Part shown: positions 35,757 through 50,200 of the stretch, in pieces
How positions within the stretch are numbered: position 1 is the first letter of the stretch
Layout: every line of letters begins with the position of its first letter
Assembly: GCA_023935145.1 (NCBI GenBank)
Contig: CM043698.1
Location: 78,667,001-78,731,000 of the forward strand
DNA: 64,000 nt
Direction of reading: 5' to 3'
Source: Bretschneidera sinensis
Taxonomy: Eukaryota; Streptophyta; Magnoliopsida; Brassicales; Akaniaceae
Translations under genes and position numbers: made by a program
Notes under the pieces: generated by a model
What the model was told of the DNA's origin: nothing
Seen by the model: the letters and a program-made list of their open reading frames with translations, nothing else
Databases searched by the model: none

Positions 35757-38252
35757 TGACAGTGTATCCGAACTTTTAGCAATAAAAGCAAAGCACAAGA
35801 TAAACACATAAATTATAAGTAGCAGTAATGATTAGTGAATATTTTGCACAAAAAAATAGATCAGTGAATAAAGACAAATTATTCCTAAAGTTTTGTTCCT
35901 AAAGTTTTGTAAAATCGAAGAATTATATTGATAATTATAAAAACTATAATAATAATAATTAAATTTTTTATTTTTTATTTAATTATTATTATAATTCTTT
36001 ATAAATACCAATAAAAATTATTTATTTTGTGACGCGAAAACGATTATGATCGGGCGCCAAGTAAGCAAACCCATAAGTATTAAATTCCTAAACACACCTG
36101 AATAAACAAAGGAAGATATGGTACTACATACTAGAATAGATGTTGGAGATAGGGGTCCTGAGTCGTAAGAAGAAGAGCGGAGCTTTATTAAAAGAATAAG
36201 CTCAATTTGCTATCAAAATAGGGAAGAAAAAAAAAACATCAAATTGAAGTGATTCGAAAGAGAGTGCAACATCATCAAATTAAGTGTGAGCATAATGAAA
36301 AGCAAGTTGAAAGCACCAACAATCAGAAGGACAATAAAAGATAGAATTAATTGATAAATGCCCACGGAAAAACTAAAACACAATGTAGCCGAATGTATAA
36401 ACATATTCTCCCCCCCCCCATACAACCCCCAACAGAGAGAATAAGGGGTGACTGCAACAGAGAGAATAAGAGCTGGTAGTAGAGGTGAGAGATGACCTGA
36501 ACGTGGAGTGTTATATTGGTTTTTTTTTTCATTGTACATTTTTCTTCTTGTAATACTTTGATTTGTGGTTTAAAAGTCATTTCAAAGAGAAGAAACCAAA
36601 AGAGTGTTCTGACTTAGTAAGTGTGTGAGTGTATATATACATATTTCAAAAGAAAATTAACACATAACAACTTACATGAAGCACATAAATGGACTTATTA
36701 GACCTATTTCTCCCTCCCTAACTCTCATTTTAGTTATTTTATGTGTGCATAGTTGGGTTTAATCCGATTAATTCTGGATATTTGGATTAATACAGAAAGT
36801 GTTTCATAAATTTTGTTTCTTAACGATGTTTAGATTAATTTTTAAAAACATAAACCATTTCATAAACACCCCGAGTTTATTTGAGATCGCTCTAAATCAA
36901 AAGTTGAACGTCTTAAGGTTGATTTCTTAGGTTAATCTTTATCTATAAGTGAGTTGTTGTGTGAGTGACAATAAAGATAAATTAGATTCATCATTGTAAG
37001 TATGTAAACAAAAAAAAAAAATTTAGTTGCAAAGTGGCAAGTAATATATAAAACTACATTTTCATTTATAACAAAAGTTTTGGCTTGGTTAATAGACTCA
37101 TATTTGCGCAAAATTTATTGATTTTCACTCTCTAGGGAATATGTTAAATATGTAGCTTATTTTTCCTAATTGAAACACTACAATCCCCAATTCTCAGCCA
37201 ATATATGAAGCACAGGAATTCAAACTTGGGCTATATCCGCGAAAACTATTTTTGTAATTAAATGACTAGAATTCTGTTGGTATCGGGCCAAATCCATTTA
37301 TCTTTAAAAAGGAAAAGGATTCAACACCACAAATCTCCTTTCCACATCGTTCGGAATTCGGATTGATGTGAAACATCTTCTGAGAGCAAATCCTTGCTAA
37401 ATTGCAAAGTACATTAACCAAACCAAGGGTATCAACTATCGAAAGACATTATGGAAGTCAAACCTTAAATGGTAGGCGCAGATAATGCACGACCAAAAAG
37501 AACATGTTTCAATGCTTATGTTCAAGAACCGTTCCCTATTCTCCGAGTTTAATTTGTTTAATTAATTGTTTTGAAAATAATTTTGAAAGAACTATCTCAA
37601 CTCTTGGATCATGATCTTCTTTATTTAAGAAATAAAATGAAGTCCAAGTTCATGTCAAGATTGAATACTACATTAACAAATTTGAATTTGAATACCGTAA
37701 ACTTGACTCCATTTCAATTTTCAAATGATGAAAAACATCGTGATCCTCAATCCTTTTACTACTGTTTTTCATGCTCCCTAATAAGAGTAATATCTTATCT
37801 ACAAAGTATCACAAAAATTATTTACTTAAATACTTTATTAAACGGAAAACAACAGAGCTTTCATCCTACTTCCAAAATGTGTTTTTATCTATACAGTTTT
37901 CTCCAACACTAAATAGAGCTAAACAGCATATAAACTTCAGTAGCTTGGTTTTTGCTCTTTTTGGTGGTTATTACCGTTCTTTTTTGTGAGGCTGTAGCCG
38001 GGGTACGTGTTGGGGTGGGGTAATAGGGTTCTGCAAGAAGCCGGATCTGTATTTAATGTTTCTCAACTCAGTAGAGAAAAGACACAATATTTGCACAGAC
38101 AATATGCACAAAACTTATCTAGATAGGGGAAAAAATGGAGAAGCTGAAAGACAAATCTTCACCTCTTTCTTTCATTTCTTTTACCAAATGCTCGACATCG
38201 AAAGAATACTACACCATTCACCATATCCTTGTTTACTAGTATCATGTTAGGA
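35757..38252. other. Intergenic stretch downstream of OM64
   Basis: No gene recognised. A small A/T palindrome (ATAATAATAATTAAA / TTTAATTATTATTAT) lies at about 35947-35993 and a C9 run at about 36411-36419. The OM64 3' UTR and poly(A) site are expected just left of 38253. Confidence 0.4.
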
Positions 38253-41200
38253 TCAACTCATCAGTTTTCTAAGTCGTTTTTCAGCAAGGTTAGCAACCTT
38301 ATTTTGGGGTTCAAGGATGAGTGCATACTTGAAATCTGCAAATAATATGGGAAGTCGGTAAGAAAAGAGCACGCAAATATACAGAACATTAAGATATATG
38401 TATAAACTGACTATGTGCACTCTGCTTTTGAGCTTCCACAGCCATTTAGATAGGAATGACTGGCCTGACTGAATTTAAAACACCAATCTTCTGAAAACCT
38501 ACATGCTGGAACTATTCATATTTTCTATTCAACATAGTAAATAGAAAAGATCATGCACAAAGACAAAAGGCTATCTAAACTCATTTATACGGATTTAGTA
38601 ATCCATATATCTAGGCCTAGAAGATAAATTTGGTGGATAAAGTGGTAGTTAATCGATAATTATACCCACAGTGGAGCTCACATCACATGAGAACATACAT
38701 AAATGGTGTTAAAATGAGATTCTCACCTTCAGCAGCCTCTTTATAACGTACAAGTGATTCTCTAGCAGTTCCACGCCTCAAATACGCCTTCACATTCTGC
38801 ATTGAAATTATGGCACATAAGCAATAACATCATCCATGAATGCAGTAAATTCAAACAAGGAGCAATGATCTCATTCAACAATGTTAATCAAAACTAATAT
38901 AACAACACTTCTAAACTCAGAAAGCTTAACCGCATAAAGAATCACAAGTAGAGAAGTAGGAATTTTGTAGTTAGTATGTAGGTCCCTTTGGATATCATGC
39001 CAGACAGCTCTTAGAAGCATTACAATGAAATTGACAGTATTTTCATTAGGCTACAACAAATTTAGACAGCAACAAAATGCTAATTATATGTTATTCCTCA
39101 TGGGTGTATCAATAGGCTTATGTTTTCCATAACATATCCTCAATTAAATTATATATAAAAAAAAGATCTTCAATTAACCCTATTCCCATTTTCTTATAAA
39201 GGCATGTTCATCTGTTAAGAATTTTATTTCTTATGAATTATGGGATCTTAGGAGTTTAAACTCCGAAGAGTTAGATTCTAGAGAACAAACTTTTCATTGT
39301 TATGATGTAATTAGAATTTATCTGGTGTGTTTTATTTGATCAATAAAGTTAATATTCTATATATAAAGCACCAAGGGGGTGCAACCATGCAACCCATTTA
39401 CGAAATAATTTTCTTATAAAATCAAGGAACTCATCCTCATTTACAAAATAATTTTCCTTGAACCAAAAACAAATGGTATTAAACCATCCATTTTTAATGG
39501 TCTTTACAGGTATCTTAACTCCATCAAAGGCCCTCCAATTTAACTCTTTCTAAATCAACCAAAAAATAGATAAGAGGGATCAAAGTATAGGCTTTTTTGC
39601 TCTCTTCTTTCAGTAGAAACGAGTATGATTCAATAATGCAATCTTATAATCAGTTTGTATTAGTCTAACATTCAAAATGAAGTTTGTAATAAATCAAAAT
39701 AAGTAGTTTTAAAAATGACAAAATACCCTTTTTATTAAGTAAAATTGAATGGAGTGGATCTTCACTGACTTGGTACTTTCAAAATCTATACAATATTCAT
39801 TACCCTTGTTATTTCCTATTTGCTTTTTCCCTCCTTATATGGATAGACCCTGTCAACCTGTGTGGGATAACTTAGTCTCTCTTAATTCTGTACCTGCATC
39901 ATGACAACAATACCCTTAAACGGTAACAAGCTTCTTTCTCTGTAAAAAACAAATATAACTTTAAAAAAGAAAAAATTAATACAAGAACAAAATTTCACTT
40001 CAATAAAAACTAGTTATGGTAAGAAAAGAGAACTTATATTTCCCACAAATTATGTGAGAATTAGAATTCCAATAACGTGTGAGAAATATGATCTCCAAGA
40101 AAATTACAACTGCCAAGAATTTTCCAAACAAACCATGGAAATTTTATTTATTCTTCCTCCATAACAAATAGGCCCTAAATGCTTTCATTTCTTATTCTGC
40201 CACACATCCATATCAACATAACCCCATTTCTAATTATGTTGGAGGGATACTTCGATGTAGTCTACTTTTTTTATTTTAGGACTTCTCGTCTACTCTTTCT
40301 CTCATAATAAATTCACTTTTTCACCAAAAACATTTGGTACTATAAAGCATATTAGCCATCCTATAAAACTCCCTTCAACTTGAATGATATTTAAGTTCAA
40401 ATAATTAATCCAACTTGCTTCAACTCTGTGAAAAACATCTTTTTCAATCTCCCCTTTTCATCGATAATAGGACCTGATTGCAGGTATCGCTAACTGCAAC
40501 AAAATTAAAGAACTAAAAGGATGTAGAATTAGTAAAAGAATGTTTTGCATCCCCTCACCTTTTTATCCAGTGATATTGCCTTAGTACAATCCTCTTCAGC
40601 TTGTTGGAAGCTGCATACAATAAAATCAGTACACAAAACCTTTCCACATAACACAATGTGATGAAAATTAACTTGTAAAAATCAGAGAAATAATTATTCT
40701 TTGATAAGTAAAAATCAGAGAAATAAATTACCAGCCTAGTTCCAAGTATGCTGCTGCCCGGTTGCAAAAGTAAGTTGCATTTGTCCCATTCAATTTAATA
40801 GCTTCACTATAGTAATTTGCAGCCTTATTCCACTGTCTTCCCTTATAAGCAGCATTTCCCTGCAACAAGGTATGCCAATGCAAGTGAGTAACACAAAAAA
40901 GATTACATCAAAATCTCTTCCATTTCTCCCTCTTAGTGATTCAAACATAGCACTATGATCATTGTTGACAAGGAAGTTCTGTTGCATCTTACTCAAAAGG
41001 AAAATTTTGGTGACAAAAAAAAAAAAAAAAAAAAAAATCAACAGCATCGTACTAAACATGTTACACAATCAGGATCTCGATTATTTCAATTCACCATCAG
41101 AGTTAAGTTTCTTAGATGAAAAAGGAAGTGAACCTCTTTTGGGTGCTCAAGCATAACCCTACTGATGGGGATCAGGCCCAGCCGAGTTTGGCCCGTGTCT

Positions 41201-44200
41201 ATTCGAGGAGCTGCACATGCAAAATATCATGGGCTTAGCATTATGAGTTATTTTATCTTCTTCAATGATTTATTTCAGAGTCCTCTTGTATGTAGAGTCC
41301 ATTGTTAGGATTAGTTTATTTGTTTTAGAGTCCTCTTGTATGTAGAGTCCTTTATTAGGACTAGTTTATTTGTTTAGCATAAATATCTGGTTGTACTTCA
41401 TTTATGGACACTTTTGATATTGATTAAAAGTAAATGTGAGATCAGGTTACCCCAGGTACATCCGACCCACCCACTGACCCACTCTCTCATTAAACTATTG
41501 TCGGAATTTCAGGATGTAAACCCTGAGGAATTGTCGGATGAGCGACCTCCCATGAGAGATGTATAGCATGCCATTGATCTATTCTCAAGATAACAGTTAC
41601 CGAATTTACCATGTTATCGAATGAATTTTAGGGAGCATACTGAAATGAATAGGCAAGTGGAGGGCCTTTTGAATAAAGGATTCCTACGAGAGAGTATTAA
41701 CCAATGTGTTGTCCTTGCCTTGTTAACCCCTAAGAAAGATGGATCCTAGAGAATGTGTAGATAATCGTGTAATCAATAAAATTACAGTTAAGTATAGGTT
41801 TCCCATAACGCATCATGTTGGATTTGATCGTAGGAGCTATGTGGTTTTCAAATATTGACATGCGCAGTGGATATCATCAGATCCGCATTAGGCCAAAAGA
41901 TGAGTGAAAGACTGCTTTTAAGACTCAAGATGGCCTCTATAAGAGGTTAGTGATGCCATTTGGACTAACCAATGCCCCAAGCACCTTCATGAGAGTGATG
42001 ACTAAGGTCTTACGACCCTTTTTAAGCAAGGTTTTAGTCGTCTACTTCAATGATATCCTTATTTATAGTCGATCTCAGGAGACATATATGGGTCTCCTCC
42101 GTCTAGTGTTAGAAACACTTAGGGCCGAGAAGTTGTACGCAAATCTTAAGAAGCGTTCTTTTATGCATACCCAAGTGCTCTTCCTTAGATTCATCATGGA
42201 GTCGCAACTGACCCGACAAAATCAAAGCTATTAGAGAATGACCTCAACCAAAAACTAATTCTGAGGTTAGGAGTTTCCACGGTTTGACCACCTTTTACAA
42301 GCGATTCATTATGGGGTTTAGTACAATCATGGCCCCTATCAATAACTGTCTGAAAAAAATGGAATTTATGTGGACTGGAGCAGCCTCTAAAGCCTTTGAG
42401 GATGTTAAGTGCAAAATGATGGAGGCATCTGTACTGGGTCATCCAGATTTTTCCAAGATCTTCAAGGTTACCTGTGATGCATCTGATATAGGAATAGAAG
42501 GGGCTTTGAGTCAAGAAGGTCACCCTATTGCATACTTTAGCGAGAAGCTCAATGAGGCTAAGCAAAGGTATTCCACCTATAATAAGGAGTTTTACGCTAT
42601 TGTGCAAGCCCTTCATCACTGGAGATACTATCTGTTACCCCAAGAATTTGTTTATACTCTGATCATCGAGCTCTAAGATATCTTAGCTCCCAGAGGACAC
42701 TTAACAGTAGGCATGCCAAGTGGATAGAGTTTCTATGAGAGTACATATTTGTTCTCCATCACCGTACAAGAGTAGAGAATAAGCCCATTGATGCATTGAG
42801 TATCTTCGTGCCTCGATTTGATAGAGATATCTTATCTCCTAAAGGAAACTTAACAGTAGGCATACCAAGTGGATAGAGTTACTTCGAGAGTATACATGTG
42901 TTCTCCATCACCGTGCAGGAGTAGAGAATAAGCCTGTTGATGCATTGAGTAGGGTTGTAACAGTACTACAACTCTACAAGTCATGAGTACCTTTGTGCCT
43001 CGATTTGATAGAGATGAGTATTTTACTTGTCCAGATTTTGGCACTATCTTTCAAAAGATTAGTGAGGGAAACCATTAGTCTTATGCTGACTTCTTACTTA
43101 GAGATGATAATTCATCTCACTTATGTCACTTAGGGATTTTCTAGTGTGGGAGTTGCACGCCGGAGGTTTAGCTGGTCACTTTGGGAAAGATAAATATGTG
43201 GCAAATAGATTATATTGGTGCCCTCCCTAGAAAGGGATGTAAGTAGGATCGTGTCGCAATGTCGCACGTGTCTAAGAGCAAGGGCTAGAAAAAGAAATAC
43301 TTAGTTATATACACTGCTGCCTGTACCACACTGCTGCCTGTACCACATATACCATGGTACATATACCATGACGGGACCTAAGCATGGATTTTGTTCTCGG
43401 CTTACCTAGGACTGCTAGAAGTCAAGATTCTATTTTAGTTGTAGTGGATAGGTTTTCTAAAATGACTAATTTTATCCCTTGTCACAAGACAACTGATGCC
43501 TCTCATGTGGCTAAATTGTTCTTTAGGGAAATCATTAGACTTCATGGATTGCTCACCTCTATTGTGTCGGATAGAAATATTAAGTTCTGGAAGACACTTT
43601 GGAAGCCTTTTGGAACACACTTTAGGTTTAGTTCTGCATTTCACCCAGACTTATGGTCAAGGCTATTAATCGAAGTATGGGAAATTTACTTAGGTGTCTT
43701 GCTGGGAAAAGCCTAGTAATTGGGACTTGGTATTACCTACTGCAGAGTTTGCTTATAACAGTTCTGTCAATAGGTCTACTAGTAAAAGCTCATTTGAAAT
43801 CGTCTTTTTTTATTCACCTCGTCAACCAGTTAACCTTATTCCGTTGCCATCTGATTCCCAACCTTCTGAGTCAGCCGAGTCTTTTGCCTCTCACATTCAA
43901 GACCTATATGTCGAAATCCGACATAAGATTACATTGAGTAATGATACTTATAAATGTATTGTAGATGCTCATCGTATGGATAAAGAGTTTAATGAGGGTG
44001 ATTATGTCATGGTCCATATTCATCCTGAGCGTTACCCTAAAAACTCTTTTAAGAAATTGTATGCTAGGACTACTGGACCATTTCGTATCACTCACAAACT
44101 TGGATCTAACGCTTACTTACTTGACTTGCCATCTAATATGAATATTAGTCCACTATTCAATGCAAAGGATTTGTTTCCTTATCGAGGTACCTTTGAGCCT

Positions 44201-47200
44201 CCCGTGTTACCTGCAGAGTTGTCTACAAGTGGAGCTGTTTCCACACCTGTGCCTCAACTTCCTAGACCGCCACCGCTGATAGCAGATCGCAATGTGGACA
44301 TTTTGGATGATCAGACAGTCGTTTCCCCATCGGGTGGTATCTAGCGTTTTCTTGTTCAGTGGGAAGGGCGATCTTCTTTAGATGCCACGTGGATAACTGA
44401 GAAGGAGCTTAGACATCTTAACCCATTTCTTTTGGAGCAGTACCAATAGCATCATTAGTCGGAATCAAGTTCTTTTCAACCGGGGAGGATTGATAGGGAT
44501 TAGGCCCAGCCAAGTTTAGCTCGTGTCTATTCGAGGTGTCGCATACGCAAAATATCATGGGCTTAGCATTAGGAGTTATTTTATCTTATTTAATTATTTA
44601 TTTCAGAGTCCTCTTGTAGGTAAAGTCCATTGTTGGGATTAATTTATTTGTTTCAAAGTCCTCTCGTATGTATTTGTTTAGCATAAATATATGGTTGTAC
44701 TTCATTTACGGACACTTTTGATATTGATTAAGAATAAACATGAGATCAGTTTTCTTCTCAACCACAGGGCAACCTGGTTTTCTTTTCCAATCCCGAAGTC
44801 TGGCCTCTTCTCTCTCACACTGTTCTGCATCACCTACTGTTATTAAAAAACATAAAATCCAAAACCCGGTTCTATTTATAATCAAGAGTAAGAGTCCAAT
44901 ACAGTTTTCTCATAAGTCTTATTTATAAGAAGAAACACCCTCAAACTAATAATAATTGAATCATAAACCTTAAAATAAGTCTAATTTCAACCATCCAAAA
45001 TAACATGATAAAAAAGGAACCTAAACCCAAAAAGATGTAAAACCCCTAACTAGAATACCATACATTACGATGAACAATAGTGTCAACAGTTTTCACATTA
45101 CAACACCAGGATGTATACCGTGAAAAGTATTGCTACAGTAGTTCGGCAATTCCTTCCCTCTCTTTTTTTATTCCTTTGATCTCTTTAAACTATGTCCATT
45201 CACTCGAGGTTGAGAGAAATTCGCTCTCAAGTTTAATTTTTGCTTGCTATGATTAATCGGATTGTCAAACAACCCTTTACATCCTTTTTCTTCAACACCT
45301 TGAACAAAACATATGGCACATTAGCTTTTAAAGCGTAAATCTTCAACTTCAAAATTGCACTCGCACTTGCGATTTGATTTTCTATTAACGTGATTTTAAT
45401 GTAAGATTGCATCATTATCAATGGCTTCCACATAGCCTTTTCAAAAGCATTAGATATTTTTGAACCAATTCATGTTCTACAGCCCCTTCCCAAATGGGTT
45501 TTGAAATAAGATTCATGTTTTGATGTTATCCTATCCAAAGCAATAAAAAAATCTTGAAAGTAGTAGTAAGGCAAGAAAATAATGAGTAGCAATTGATCCA
45601 TCTTTTTATAGATTTTCATCTGTTAACAATAAGAATTGAAAAGAATTTTGTATTATTGATTGATGATCTCAATACAATTCAACAGTTATATATATATAAA
45701 CTTATGAATATCAAACCTAATAAAACTAAGAGACATAACTAGATAAGATTTAGGAAACCTACACACAATAGGAAACCTAATTAGGACACTCGGCACTCCA
45801 ACTCAAGTTGAAGCATAGATGTCATATGCACCCAACTTGGTACAAATAGATCTAATTCGCAAACCATCAAATGGTTTAGTGAATAAATCTGCTAACTGAT
45901 ATGCAGACTTCACATGTTTGGTACTAATCACATTTTACAAAAGTTTTTTCTCAAACATGACAATCAACTTCAATATACTTCGTTCTCTCAAGAAACACTA
46001 GATTATTTGCAATATGAATAGTTGTTTGATTGCCACACACCAAACTTATAGGACCTGATTGCATAATCCCAAGTTTTGCTAATAACGGTTTCTGTCATAC
46101 TAACTCACAAGTAGTGTGCCCACTCAGCACTCGATCTAGCAACTACAGTTTGCTTCTTACTCTTCCACGATATCAGATTACCTCCAACAAACACACAATA
46201 TCTCGTAGTAGACCTTAGACCTCCTATCAGATGGAGAGTCGGCCCGAGTCGGCCCAATCTACATCAGTATAACCCTCAACCTGTGTATTGCCATGATTTT
46301 GATAAAGTAAACCACAGCCAAAAACACTCTTCAGACATCTCAAAATACGAATAATAGCATCCCAATTACTAGTCCGTGGAGCCTCTAGAAACCGACTAAC
46401 TACACTTATTGCAAACGAAATATCTAGTCTAGTAACAGTCAAAAAATTCAATTTTTCAACCAGTTGTTTATACTTTTCTTGATCAGATAATAATTCACCT
46501 TGATCAATTCAAAGTTGTATTAGGATCCATAGGATTATCTATAGGCTTACACCCCAACATTTCAGTATCACTTAACAAATCAAGAACATATTAACGATGA
46601 GATAAAGAAATACCATTACGAGATCTAGCAACATTGATACCTAAAAAATATCTCAGTTGTCCTAGATCCTTTGTCTGAAACTTAGTACTTAGAAATTGTT
46701 TTAATTTTAGAATTCCCCTCTTATCGTCTCCTTTGATCATAATATCATCCATATACACAATCAACAATATCCTACCCACCTGACTATCTTTATCAAAGAC
46801 AGAATGATCTACACCACATTTACTCTGACCAAAATTAATCACTACTTCACTATACTTGCCAAACCATGCTGGAAGAGATTGTTTCAAACCATATAAAGAA
46901 TTCTTCAAACAACAAAGTAACCCAGACTCCCTGAGCAACAAAGGTTGCTCCATATAAACCTCCTCCAATAGAGAACCATTGAGAAAAGCATTCTTGACAT
47001 CTAACTGATGTAGCGGCCAATTAAATGTACCGCCAAAAAGATGAAAACACAAACAGATGTAATCTTAGCCACAGGAGAGAACGTTTCAACATAATCAATA
47101 CTATATACCTCCGTATAATAAACCCAACGACATCCAACAACAGATTTCCCACACAGGAGAAGAACCAAGTCTCATGTATCATTGGTACTCAAGGCATGCG

Positions 47201-50200
47201 ACTCTTCTTCCATGGCTGCTTTCCACCCAGAATCAGACAAAACTTCTGACTGAAGCCACAAATGAAACGTATGAAGGAGATAAATGATCATAAGATGAAC
47301 AATGCATAAACACTTACCCATTTGAGGAGCAATGAAAACATCATTCTCAGATGAGGTGGTTAAAGATGGATTTGAATCTGTTAACGAGGAAGTAACTGGT
47401 GGGGCAACCGAGACTAGAAGTTTTGAACGACAAGTGTAAACTTGTAGTGGAGATACTGACCTAAAAAGGACTGATTGAGGGAAAACCATAGTAGGAGGCT
47501 CTGACCGTGTAACAGGCATTGGAATAGGTAATGGAAACTAAAAAGAATACATCAGCACAAACAAAATACCATTTTAACGACAAACTATACCACCAATAAC
47601 CCTTTTGTGTGCGAGAATAACCCAAGAAAGTACATTTAAAGGAGCGAGGATCAAGTTTGTCAATGCCTGGACTAAGCTGATGAACAAAGCAAACGGACCC
47701 AAAAATACAAAGAGTTAAATGAAAAGGTATATCGTTAGGAAATAACATAGAGAGCGGGGATTTGCCATTAAGAACAGAGGACGGTGTACGATTAATTAAG
47801 TAATTGACAGTAAGAATAGCATCACTCCAAAATCATTTTAGGAACATGCATATAAAATAAAAAAGTACGAGCAATTTCTAAAAGAGGACGATTTTTTCGT
47901 TCTGCAATCCCATTTTTTTTAGATGTATGAGAGTAGGATAACTGGTGGATGATGCCAGAATTGGTCGACAAAGTAGTAAAAGGATCTGAAAAATACTCAC
48001 GAGCATTATCACTACGAAGGATTTTGACAAGTGAACTAAATTGGGTTTTCACCTCACAAAAGGCACAAAAAATAGAAAATAACTCAAACAGTCTTTCATT
48101 AAATAAAACAAGGTGAGCCTAGAATAATCATCCACAAAAGTAACAAAATACCTAGAGCCAAGTTTAGAAGACACAACTCGGACCCCAAACATCGGAATGT
48201 ACTAACATAAAAGGACTAGACAAGTTTATTAATGCAGGAAGGAAATGACACACGATGATGCTTACCCAGCTGACACAATTCACACTCCAAAGATGAAACA
48301 TGATTCAAAACCAAGACTAACTTCTTCAGTTTCTCCAAAGATAGATGACCAAGACGAAAATGAAGCTGGAAAGTAGACATGTCAACTGAACAAACAGCAG
48401 GTGATGAGACAGGATCAAAATAATAAAGACAGTTGGATTCATGCTCTCCACCAATTATCTTTTGCGTCTTTAGATCCTGAATAAGAATAAAATTAGGGAG
48501 AAAGGTAACTTAACAGTTTAAACCTTTGTAAGCTTACTAACAAATAACAAATTACACTGAGAAAAAAGAGCATAAAGTATGGATGATTAAGACACAGAAG
48601 AACTAAGATGCACAGTGCCAATACCACTAGTAGTGGTTTTAGATCCATCAGCAAGAATAACATCAGGTAAGGATAGGATGATGACTGAGAAAAAATAGAA
48701 AAAACATTAGTGATGCCTGACAAATGATTAGTGGTTGTAGAATCAAGAACCCAAGGTTTAGACGAAGAACTACTAGAGGGTAAACAAGCAACTGGTGTAC
48801 CTTTCTGGGTCAAAAAAGTAGTCAAGGAAGATGTGTGGTGAGCTGCCGAACTCATCATACTCAGTTTTGGAAACCTTCAGAGAAGTCGAAAACACTGGAT
48901 CACATTCAACTAAATCAGAAGTCACACCATTAGCAACTAGGGAACGACCAACCAAGTGCCAACATGTCACCCGAGTATGCCCATAACGGTTACAGTGAGT
49001 ACATTGACGAACTAAAACCCGACCATCACCACTATGACCAACAAATATACCACTACCACCAATTTCACGACTACCTTGCCAAGCTTGAGTCACCAAAGCA
49101 GATTTATTTGAATCTATAGAAATGACCCTTTTTTTGGAACTTCTCTTTTTTTTAATTGTTGCTTTTTTTATACCAAGGGCATTTTTACTACCTGTTCTTT
49201 TTTTTTACAACATTTTTCTTTGGTTTTTTTCACTTTTTTTCGTACGAATCCATTTATCAAACTTTCTCTATTCACCTGTGAATAGTGTCGTGAATACTAC
49301 TCGAGAACATTGTCATGAACAGTACCCGAGAGCAGTGTTGTGAACAGTACCCATGAACCGTTTTTTTAGAAGAAGAAAAAATTATTCAAGATCTTAATAG
49401 AGATCTTACTCTAATACCATGTTAACAAGAAAAATTGAAAAGAATTTTGTATTATTGATTTATAATTTGAATACAATTCAGTAGAGATATATATATAGAC
49501 TTATGAATATCAAATCTAATAAAACTAAGAGACATAACTAGATAAGATAGACATAAAATAGATAAGATTTAAAAAACCTACTATGACACATAATAGGAAA
49601 GCTAATTAAGACACTCAACATCATCAAATACCAATTATGCATGGAAATCTAATAATCTCTTAAAAAAGAAAGTAGGAAGATCAATCATATAAGTAAAACA
49701 ATAGGTATGTATCCAACTCGCTTTTTTATAAGTAAAAAAATTATTAAAAAAGCGCCAAAAGGATGCAACTCAAAGTCAAAGGCTATTTACAATGAATGAG
49801 CTCCACAAAATCTAGTAGATCGTCAATATTTACAAAGAAATTTCCTTTAAACAAAAAATTAAGAGTATTAAACCAATTATCCTTAATATTGCGAAAGGTC
49901 TTTCAATACAATCAAAAGCCCTCTGGTTTCTCTCTCTAAACAATCCACCAAATAGGGAGGGCGATTAAATCTAGAGCCTTCTTGACATCCTTTTGAGCTT
50001 ACAAGCCACTCCAAGCCCAAATTTCCTCTTTCACCAAACCCGCAACCATCTAAGAAACCCCCACAACTCTATACCCCCTTTCCCATAAAATCCTAGCAAG
50101 AGAGCAATCCACCAAACGATGAAATACGATTTCGATACATCCCTTACAAATGAAACATCTATTAACAATAATCTTTCCTCTCATTTGATGATTGTCAATA

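Noticed and set aside
35930..36000. A/T palindrome as a terminator
   Set aside because: Plant nuclear genes do not use hairpin terminators, and no transcript is known to end here.
36213..36580. Minus-strand frames of 77 and 108 codons
   Set aside because: Overlapping frames with Leu/Ser/Phe-rich composition in AT-rich DNA and no motif.
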